Shown piece by piece: positions 1 through 8,500 of a DNA stretch of 64,000 bases; the first letter of the stretch is position 1; every line of letters starts with the position of its first letter. Position numbers and translations under genes: made by a program. The DNA comes from CAZMGY01 sp964565945 [NCBI: uncultured bacterium] (GTDB lineage: Bacteria; GCA-001730085), in assembly GCA_964565945.1 (NCBI GenBank), contig CAZMGY010000021.1:62001-126000 (forward strand). Reading direction: 5' to 3'. The notes beneath the pieces are model-generated. The model was given only the letters and a program-made list of their open reading frames with translations. It was not told where the DNA came from and searched no databases.

Positions 1-374
1 ATGAGGGTATTCTTAGCCCAATGTATGTTGTTTTCAGTGTTAAGAAAGATTCGCTATTTAGTGACTTTTTCTTTCAGTGGATGTCATCACATCACGCAAA
101 ACAACGTATTCTTTCAAGTACGCAGGGATCGGTAAGAGATTCAGTCAGTTTTCAAGCACTTTGTGCGTTCCCGTTTTTGCTTCCATCACTAAAAGAACAA
201 CGAAAAATTGCGTCAGTTCTTTTATCTGCGGATAAAGAAATTGAAACTCTTCAACAAAAACTCGAATACCTCAGCCAAGAAAAAAAGGCGCTGATGCAAC
301 AACTCCTCACTGGCAAACGCCGTGTGAAAATTGATGAAGATGGTATTTCTCAGAAGGAGGTTGTGCGTGCCTGA
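1..374 (+). CDS. hsdS: Type I restriction-modification specificity subunit HsdS, 3' part only
   Basis: This reading frame enters from the left edge of the window (first full codon at base 3) and has no start inside it. It encodes about 124 residues. The order is a segment reading GILSPMYVVF, typical of the end of an HsdS target-recognition domain, then PSLKEQRKIASVL and a long helix (EIETLQQKLEYLSQEKKALMQQLLTGKRRV), which is the conserved C-terminal spacer of HsdS. HsdS gives a type I methyltransferase/nuclease complex its DNA target. The 3' end overlaps the next gene by 8 bases, as in an operon. hsdM is presumably to the left, outside the window. Confidence 0.93.
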   Translation, partial: EGILSPMYVVFSVKKDSLFSDFFFQWMSSHHAKQRILSSTQGSVRDSVSFQALCAFPFLLPSLKEQRKIASVLLSADKEIETLQQKLEYLSQEKKALMQQLLTGKRRVKIDEDGISQKEVVRA

Positions 375-1443
375 TATTATTTCATTTGAAGCCGCTATTG
401 CGGAGTCAGAACAATATAAAAAACGTCATTTATTGCTAGGCAATGGTTTTAGTATTGGCTGTCGAGCTGACATATTTCATTATGAGTCTCTTTTTGGGGA
501 AGCTGATTTTTCGGCAATTCCTGAGGCTAAACAGGTTTTTGAATCTTTACAGACACAGGATTTTGAAGTTGCAATTCGCGCACTTGAGAATGGTTCAAAA
601 ATTCTACCTATCTATGTGCCCAATGATGACGCAAGCGTTCAGGCAATGAGTAATCATGCTATTGCGCTTAAAGATTTGTTAGTTGCCACAATTGCTGGCA
701 ACCATCCTCCTAATCCTAATGCAATAGATGATCCAGAGTTTTGGGCTTGCCGACAGTTTTTAAGTTATTTCCTCGCTTCGGATAAGGGAGGACATGTCTT
801 CACTCTAAACTATGACTTATTACTGTATTGGGCATTGATGCATGATGACAATCCATTTGATGAGGAAGTGGTGGAGCTGAACAAGAATGATGGGTTCGGA
901 AATGATGAAGATGATCCAGAAGCGGATTATGTTCTCTGGCAAGGTGAGACCTCCGCGCATAGTGCAAATATACTTTTTCTGCACGGTGCACTTCATCTAT
1001 TTGACTCGGGTGCAGAGCTACAGAAATATACTTGGGTTCGTAAGGGTGAACCATTGGTGGATCAAGCGCGCACTGCAATAGCTGCGAATAAATTCCCTCT
1101 TTTTGTCGCGGAAGGAACAAGTACACAAAAGAAAAACAAAATTCGCCATAACGCATATCTTTACCAGTGTTTTAAGGTTCTGACAGCCAACGCACAGACT
1201 GGCACGCACTGTTTTTTCATATTTGGACATTCGTTAGCTGATAGTGATGACCACATCCTAAAACGTCTTGGTAAAGGCCGTTTTAAGAAATTATATGTAG
1301 GTATTTTTGGTGATGCGGATACGCCAGAAAATAGGAATGTGATTGCACGCGCAAATGCTATCGCAGCACTTAGACATGATAGGTATCCTCTTGAGGTGGT
1401 GTTTTTCGATTCCTCATCCGCTAATGTTTGGGGGAATGATTAA
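367..1443 (+). CDS. DUF4917 family protein inside the type I restriction operon
   Basis: A 358-residue protein. I chose GTG at 367 because AAGGAGG (354-360) lies six bases before it; the longer reading frame from 331 lacks such a site. Family marks of DUF4917, a SIR2-like fold, are LLLGNGFSIG near the N-terminus, FTLNYDLLLYWAL in the middle, NILFLHGALHLF, and FFIFGHSLADSDDHIL toward the C-terminus. SIR2-like proteins bind or cleave NAD or related nucleotides, and many serve in phage defence, but no activity is established for this one. It sits between hsdS and hsdR, overlapping hsdS by 8 bases and hsdR by 1, so it is almost certainly co-translated with the restriction system. A role as an accessory or back-up defence effector is inference. 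Confidence 0.8.
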   Translation: MPDIISFEAAIAESEQYKKRHLLLGNGFSIGCRADIFHYESLFGEADFSAIPEAKQVFESLQTQDFEVAIRALENGSKILPIYVPNDDASVQAMSNHAIALKDLLVATIAGNHPPNPNAIDDPEFWACRQFLSYFLASDKGGHVFTLNYDLLLYWALMHDDNPFDEEVVELNKNDGFGNDEDDPEADYVLWQGETSAHSANILFLHGALHLFDSGAELQKYTWVRKGEPLVDQARTAIAANKFPLFVAEGTSTQKKNKIRHNAYLYQCFKVLTANAQTGTHCFFIFGHSLADSDDHILKRLGKGRFKKLYVGIFGDADTPENRNVIARANAIAALRHDRYPLEVVFFDSSSANVWGND

Positions 1444-4400
1444 TGGCTTTGATTCCCAAATTCCAAGAAGAATACAGCGCGAAAATTCCAGCATTAACGC
1501 TGCTTCATAATCTTGGTTGGACGTTCTTATCACCCGAGCAAGCTTTATCCGCTCGCAATGGCAAAACCAGTGAGGTGGTTTTACGTGAAGTGTTGAGAGA
1601 AGAACTTCGAAAACGCCGTTTTACTTTTGCAGGGAAAGAACGCGTTTTTTCTGAAAATGCTATTGATAATGTTATTGCGGAACTATGCGCGCCAGCTTTG
1701 AACGAAGGCTTAGGTGTTGCTAATGAAAGAATATATAACCATTTGCTTTATGGTATATCGGTAAAAGAGTTTATTGACGGTAAGAAAGTAAATCCAACAA
1801 TCCAAATTATTGACTGGGACAATGTTGATAATAATAGTTTTCTTTTTACCGAAGAATTTAGTGTTTTAAGAACGGGTGAAGTTGAATCCCGTAGACCAGA
1901 TATTGTTTGTTTTGTGAATGGATTGCCATTTGCAGTGATCGAAGCAAAACGTCCTGATGGTCATACCAATAAGGGATTGACCATTGATGAAGGTATTTCC
2001 CAGAATATCCGCAATCAACGCAATGATGAAATCCCTCATTTATTTGCATACTCCCAACTTCTTTTTTCAATCAATGGGGCTGATGGTCGTTATGGCACGC
2101 AAGGTACATCAAAACCGTTTTGGGCACCTTGGCGCGAAGAAGATATTTCTGAAGGAGAATTTTATATCCTGAAAAATAAAGCATTGAGTTCTGATGCAAA
2201 AGATACACTGTTTTCGCATAGACCAAAGCAGGATCGTAAGTGGTATGAAGAGCTTATAGTTGGTGGCGAACTTGCCGTTACTGAACAAGACAAAATGCTC
2301 ATAAGTCTTCTTTCTCCATCACGGTTGATTGAAATGACAAGATATTTTGTATTGTTCGATAAAAAAATAGGGAAAGTGGCAGCACGATATCAGCAAGTAT
2401 TTGGTATTAAGCGTCTGATCGAGAGAATTAATACAAAAGATAATAAGGGCGTGCGTCAGGGTGGTGTTATATGGCACACCACTGGCTCTGGTAAATCTTT
2501 TACCATGGTCTTCTTGTCGAAAGCTCTTATCTTGCATGGCTCATTGAAGCAGTGCCGTATCGTGGTCGTAACTGATCGTGTTGATTTGGAAAGCCAGTTA
2601 AGTACGACCTTTAGTACAGGCGGAGAACTTGCCAGCAAGAAGGATAAAGCAGCCGCTATTGCAACATCTGGAAGAATGTTAGCAGAACAGATTTCTAAAG
2701 GTAATGAGCGAATAATGTTTTCTATTATTAACAAATTTGCTGTCGCCGCCAAAATGCAAGAGTGTCATAACCTAAGCTCTGACATTATCGTTCTTATTGA
2801 TGAAGGACATCGTTCGCAAGGCGGTGAAAACTTTATCCGTATGCGCAATGCTCTGCCTAATGCAGCTTTTATTGCATTTACAGGAACGCCGTTGTTAAAA
2901 GATGATAAAACGGAAAATAAATTCGGCTCGATTGTTCATGCCTATACGATGCAAAGAGCAGTTGAAGACAAAGCTGTTACACCTCTGCTATATGAAGAAC
3001 GTATCCCTGATCTTGATGTAAATGAACGAGCGATTGATAGTTGGTTTGATCGGATTACAGAGGGTCTCACAGATGAGCAGAAGACGGATTTAAAAAAGAA
3101 ATTTGCCAAGAAAGGACACCTTTATCAATCCGAAGATCGTATTCGTTTGATTGCTTATGATATAGCTAATCATTTTGTGAAGAATATTGATGATGGACTT
3201 AAGGGGCAGATTGCTTGTGATAGTAAATTATCAGCCATTAAATATAAGCAATTCATGGATGAGCTTGGTCTGTTTAAATCTGCGGTTGTAATGTCTGCGC
3301 CAGATACCAGAGAGGGCAACACAGATGTTGATGAAGCTACTATCCATGAGGTGGCTAAGTGGTGGAAGGAAAATGTAGGATCACAGGATGAGAAAAGTTA
3401 CACAAAAAATATTGTTAAGCGATTTGAGGAAGATAATGACCTTAAAATTATAATCGTAGTTGATAAGTTACTTACTGGATTTGATGAACCGAGAAATACA
3501 GTTCTTTACATTGATAAGCCCCTCAAAGAGCACAGCCTGATTCAAGCTATAGCGCGAGTTAATCGTTTGCATGAGAAAAAGAAATTCGGTTTGCTTATTG
3601 ATTATCGCGGTATTCTGGCAGAGCTTGATACCACAATAGCTAAATATCAGGATTTGGCTAGCCGTACTCAAGGTAGATTTGATATTGAAGACCTTGAAGG
3701 TCTCTATCAACAAATGAGCACCGAATATAAAAAACTACCGCGTTTGTATAAAGATTTATTAGCAATATTCAAGAATGTTAAAAATAAAGGCGATATTGAA
3801 CAGCTTCGTCAGGTTATAGTTCCAAAAGTACAAGAACAACATGGTGAAATGGTAGATATTAATTTAAAAGCACGTGAAGACTTCTATGATCGATTAAGTG
3901 AGTTTGCTAATTGTTTGAAAGTTGCTTTGCAATCAGCTAGTTTTTATGAAGATAAAAGCTTCACAGAACAGGACAGAAAGCACTACAAAGAAACTGTTAA
4001 ACAATATTCATCATTGCGTCAACTTGCCAAGGCTGATGCGGGTGAGACAGTCGATTACGACGAATATGCCGAGCAAGTAAAGAAGCTGATGGATAAGCAT
4101 GTTGTCGGTGTGGAGGTTAAAGAACCTGATGGTGTTTATGAAGTAGGTAAGATGGGTAAATCTGATCCAAAAGACTGGTCAGAAGATAAAACTCGAAACG
4201 AAACCGATATTATAAAAACTCGTATTACTCGCATGATAGAGCAAAGCTTGCGTGATGATCCTTATGCGCAAGAAGTTTTTTCTAAGCTACTTAAGCAGGT
4301 AATAGAGGAAGCAGAAACCTTGTTTGACCATCCGTTGAAGCAATACATGCTGTTTAAAGAATTTGAAGAAAAAGTCGAAAAACGTGAAGTCGATAGTTTG

Positions 4401-4718
4401 CCTGATAAGTTTGCAGATAATAAGCACGCACAAGCCTACTATGGTGTTTTGAAAATGTATGTTGGCGAAAACCTTTCTACCATAGATGAAGAACTATCTG
4501 ACCGATGGGTGGGGCTTTCTTTCAATGTAGATGAGATTATTACGAATGCTATAGCCGAGCACTCAATAAATCCCCAAAACATTGAATCCGAAATTCGAAA
4601 CAAGCTACTTCCTATGATCTTTAGTGAGTGTAAGAAAGTAGGTTCAGGAATAGATCAGACTAAGGCAATAACTGAAAGAATTGTTCAGATTGTACGCGTA
4701 GGACTAAATCACTCATGA
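1443..4718 (+). CDS. hsdR: Type I restriction endonuclease subunit HsdR
   Basis: A 1091-residue motor and nuclease subunit of a type I restriction enzyme. The N-terminal PD-(D/E)XK nuclease is visible as DIVCFVNGLPFAVIEAKRP around residues 155-170. The SF2 helicase follows: Walker A TTGSGKS near residue 345, DEGH box (VLIDEGHRSQGG) near 450, motif III AFTGTPL, and motif VI QAIARVNR. A long helical C-terminal region should contact the methyltransferase. The ATG overlaps the stop of the upstream gene (TAATG), and its own stop overlaps the next ATG (ATGA), so four genes form one operon. Length and motifs are all normal, so the gene looks intact. Confidence 0.97.
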   Translation: MALIPKFQEEYSAKIPALTLLHNLGWTFLSPEQALSARNGKTSEVVLREVLREELRKRRFTFAGKERVFSENAIDNVIAELCAPALNEGLGVANERIYNHLLYGISVKEFIDGKKVNPTIQIIDWDNVDNNSFLFTEEFSVLRTGEVESRRPDIVCFVNGLPFAVIEAKRPDGHTNKGLTIDEGISQNIRNQRNDEIPHLFAYSQLLFSINGADGRYGTQGTSKPFWAPWREEDISEGEFYILKNKALSSDAKDTLFSHRPKQDRKWYEELIVGGELAVTEQDKMLISLLSPSRLIEMTRYFVLFDKKIGKVAARYQQVFGIKRLIERINTKDNKGVRQGGVIWHTTGSGKSFTMVFLSKALILHGSLKQCRIVVVTDRVDLESQLSTTFSTGGELASKKDKAAAIATSGRMLAEQISKGNERIMFSIINKFAVAAKMQECHNLSSDIIVLIDEGHRSQGGENFIRMRNALPNAAFIAFTGTPLLKDDKTENKFGSIVHAYTMQRAVEDKAVTPLLYEERIPDLDVNERAIDSWFDRITEGLTDEQKTDLKKKFAKKGHLYQSEDRIRLIAYDIANHFVKNIDDGLKGQIACDSKLSAIKYKQFMDELGLFKSAVVMSAPDTREGNTDVDEATIHEVAKWWKENVGSQDEKSYTKNIVKRFEEDNDLKIIIVVDKLLTGFDEPRNTVLYIDKPLKEHSLIQAIARVNRLHEKKKFGLLIDYRGILAELDTTIAKYQDLASRTQGRFDIEDLEGLYQQMSTEYKKLPRLYKDLLAIFKNVKNKGDIEQLRQVIVPKVQEQHGEMVDINLKAREDFYDRLSEFANCLKVALQSASFYEDKSFTEQDRKHYKETVKQYSSLRQLAKADAGETVDYDEYAEQVKKLMDKHVVGVEVKEPDGVYEVGKMGKSDPKDWSEDKTRNETDIIKTRITRMIEQSLRDDPYAQEVFSKLLKQVIEEAETLFDHPLKQYMLFKEFEEKVEKREVDSLPDKFADNKHAQAYYGVLKMYVGENLSTIDEELSDRWVGLSFNVDEIITNAIAEHSINPQNIESEIRNKLLPMIFSECKKVGSGIDQTKAITERIVQIVRVGLNHS

Positions 4719-5464
4719 GGAATTTAGCTACACACAGGAATGGTTCAATTCAATATGGAGATACAGCCATTAATTTTTCTATTGAACCCAGAGCAACAGA
4801 TGCACCAAAAGTTTTAATAAAAGTACATCCAGATTGCCGCGTTGTAGCACTTGCACCACCGATGGCATCTCATGATGAAATTATGCAGGCGGTAAAGAAA
4901 CGAGCACGATGGGTTTGTAAACAAATGCGGTACTTTGATAAACAACGCGAAAATATTCTCCCGCGTCACTATGTTAGTGGCGAAAGTCATTTCTATCTTG
5001 GGCGTAGGCATCTATTAAAGGTTCAAGAAAATGCTCAAGATACTCCCAAGGTGAAGTTGCTACGGGGTGTTTTGGAAGTTCAAGTACGCAAAGTAAGCCC
5101 AGAAAAAATAAAAGCAATGCTTTTTGATTGGTATAGAGTTCGTGCTAAAGAAGTATTTGATCGTAGGCTAGAAGAAGTTGTTTCTAAAACATTGTGGGTA
5201 AATGATAAGCCATCTATTCACCTTCTTTCTATGCAGACGCAATGGGGGAGTTGCTCGCCGAAAGGTCAGTTGACAATTAATCCTCATTTGGTGAAAGCAC
5301 CAAGAGATTGTATTGATTATGTGCTACTTCATGAGCTTTGCCATATTGCAGAACATAATCATAGTGAACGGTTCTATCGGCTAATGAAGCAAGTTATGCC
5401 TCATTGGGAAAAAGTAAAAGAAAGACTCGATGGTATGGCTTACTTTTATTTGAACGATACTTAA
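4715..5464 (+). CDS. YgjP-like zinc metallopeptidase (M48/DUF45 type)
   Basis: A 249-residue protein of the YgjP/DUF45 family. The zinc site is HELCH at residues 206-210, followed by the third ligand region EHNHSERFYRLMKQVMPHW. The stretch QTQWGSCSPKGQLTINPHL just before it is also characteristic. Members are predicted zinc peptidases and very often sit at the 3' end of type I restriction operons, as here; their role there is unclear. Its ATG overlaps the hsdR stop by four bases. A 118-base gap without obvious terminator separates it from the next large gene. Confidence 0.9.
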   Translation: MRNLATHRNGSIQYGDTAINFSIEPRATDAPKVLIKVHPDCRVVALAPPMASHDEIMQAVKKRARWVCKQMRYFDKQRENILPRHYVSGESHFYLGRRHLLKVQENAQDTPKVKLLRGVLEVQVRKVSPEKIKAMLFDWYRVRAKEVFDRRLEEVVSKTLWVNDKPSIHLLSMQTQWGSCSPKGQLTINPHLVKAPRDCIDYVLLHELCHIAEHNHSERFYRLMKQVMPHWEKVKERLDGMAYFYLNDT

Positions 5465-5582
5465 GGGTTTTCATTGATTACGCATTACTGGGAACTAACG
5501 ATTGCTTGATAAATGGCTATTCGCATAGTTTTTGTTAAAAATTGAGTGCTAACCAATAGCGGACATAAGCAAAGGAGATATC

Positions 5583-8500
5583 TTGGGGAAAAAAGAAGCA
5601 AGGCGCACTAAGTCAAAGTCAACACCGCGTCAAACAGGTGGGGCAGGATACGACTTCGAAGATTTGATTGCAGCCTGGATGATGGTGAAGATGCTGCGTG
5701 AGATTAGGTTGCCAGGTGTTGAGGAGTTTGGTACAGCGATTCAATGGCAAGCGGAAGTGTTAGGTTGGGAACAGATCGATGACCTTCTGGTTACATGTGT
5801 GGTTGAAGAAGAAAAGAAAAAGCAGCTAGCCATCTCTTGTAAAAGCAACATGCAAGTTAGTGGGTCTGGGCTTCCATTTGATTTTCTCAAAAATGCTTGG
5901 TCACTATGGATAAAAGGCGAGCCTTTTAATAAGGAAAATGATTGCATGATGTTGGTTCAGAAAGGCAGCAATCAAAATTTTTTTACTGCTTGGGCAGACC
6001 TAAAATATTGGTGTTCTGAGGGCGATGTAGAAACGGCTCTAGCACGAATTACAGCTTCTCAGAAACATAGTAAAATATACAATGGCGTTAAGGCTCCTGA
6101 TAAAAGCAGTAATTATACAAACGAAGATACTATTGCGCTTATACGCAGTTTAGAAGTTATTCCTGCAGATTTTCATTTAGCTAGTTCGGAATACGAAGAC
6201 ACTTCATTATCCCATTGTCGTGATCTTTTGCAGGATGGCTCTGAAGAGACTGCAAAAAAGCTATGGGACTGGCTTCTCAAGAAAGCTAAAGTCAAACGTA
6301 TCTCAGGTGGAACATTACAGCTATCAGAGTTGTGGCAAGAATTGGTTCCAGCATTTGATTTAAAAGACCATCCAAACTTTCTTTCATCATGGAAGTCTCT
6401 TAAAGCTATATCCGAAGAATATAAGAGATCAATCGAAATTGAATTGCCTAATGGTCATAGTGTCATAAGGCCTGCCGAAGAAGACCTGATAGAGCATCTT
6501 AGAGATGGTCCAATATGTATTGTATATGGTAGCTCTGGAAGGGGTAAATCGGCGGTTGTTAAATCTACTTTAGATAAGAAGCTATCTGATTGGAATCAGG
6601 TTTGGTTTTCTCCGGAAAACCTAGACTTAGCTTCAAGTGAAAGGACTCGCTCAGAAGTGGGATTGCTTAGACCTTTGCAGGATGTACTTGCTCACTCATC
6701 GGAAGAAAAAAATGTCCTAATTATAGATTCTGCTGAGAGGATTAACCCCGATAGCAGAAAAATTGTAAAGTCGCTTATTTCCAACCTATTGATACACAAT
6801 GGCGAACAGAAGAGTCGTTTGAACTGGCGAGTTATCATTGTTGGGCAAACCGAGGCTTGGGCATCTGGCAATTTTCATGAAATTTCAGGACTCTCTTCTA
6901 TTCAGCCTATAGAAATTTCTTCCCTTGACCCTTCGGATGTCAGAGCAGCTTTGCATTCAAGCAATCACTTATCTTGGCTTGCTTCGGATAACGAAGCGCT
7001 TATAGCCTTAGGTAACTTGAAAACTTTGGCTTGGGTAATGCGAGCTGGAACCATTTTTCCAAAAGGGGGAATGAATAGCATATCGTTGCCTGCAATCGCT
7101 GATCGTTTATGGTCGTATTGGACAAAAGATAAAATAAAACTTCAGAATCTTCTGATGCAACTTGCTGAACGTGAAGCTCAATTTGAACGTAGCTTTCCTA
7201 TCAGTGGGTTTGGTATTGATGTAAGCCAAGCTCTTGATGAAGGTTTGGAATGCTTGCCACTACGAAAAAGAAAAGAGACTAATTCAATCGAGTTTGAGCA
7301 TGACCTGGGTGCTGATTGGGCAAGGTTTCAGCGTTTAAAAGAAATAAAAAATGACATAAGCTCTTGGGCACCATTTGCTAGCAACCCTCTCTGGCATAAT
7401 GCTTTGCGCATGATGGGGCAACTCCTATTACGAGAAAAAACTGAACAAGGAACACTATGGGATGTTGTTTATGATGAAGCAGAAAAAACAAAAGTTGAAA
7501 ATCCTTTAGCAGCAGATATTCTCTTAGATTCTTTGTGCCTTGATCCATTTGCTGCGCATTATCTTAATGAGCGGTCGGATATACTTTTTGCAGATAACGG
7601 GGCTCGTTTAAACCGCTTATTAAAACGTTTTCATCATATAGCGACCGTTTCAAATGTCTCTAGCGAGTCCTTGGACATTGATCCCTCGCTAAAATTGTAT
7701 TTAGAAGACATGCAAAGGTTGCCAATCTATGGTCGTTGGCCACAAATTGCACAATTTCTTTCAGATCACAAAGAACAAGTTTCCAGCCTAATCTCACCAA
7801 CTATTTCAAAACTATGTGAGACTTGGCTTACAACAACACCTCTCTATCTTGATCCTGAGGCAAATACGCCGATGCCCTATAGAAAGGTATTTGCAGAGCT
7901 TGCTTTAAGCACGGTAAGGACTTTACAACTTGAGCAAAAGAAAGGGCACTTGTGGCTCACAGATGACAGCGAAAAGCCTCTTTATGGGGCAGCATTTGCG
8001 GCTGTAAACGATCTTCCTGACGAAGTCTGCGAATGGGCTTTAGAAATGGCCTGTAGAAGACCTTGCAAAAAAGAAATACCTGAAGCGCTTGCAGCCTATC
8101 GAGAAGAAAGAAGAAAAGAACATAGAGAAAAATTGCGCACTGATAAGGCTTATCCTGAAAGGCACGAGCGTTTACGTTCAATGCCTTCCGGTATTTCAAG
8201 CCATAGAGATTTACCTCCATGGCCATTAGGGCCACAAGGTAGTGTAGATAATACTTTTCGAGATTATTGCTTGAACTCAAACTCCATGGCTAGGCTGATG
8301 TATCTAAGGCCAGAAGTTGCAAGCGAGTGCCTTCTTGCAATGCTAATAGATTATTCGCGTAGCCCTCTCCGAGATGATTTAGGTCTAGTGTATAGTCACA
8401 CAGGATACCCTACGGCATATTGGAAAAGTCCATTTTTCCAGTTTTTACAGTTGAATAGCACTATAGCCATGGATTCCCTTATTTCGCTCGTTAATTTTTG

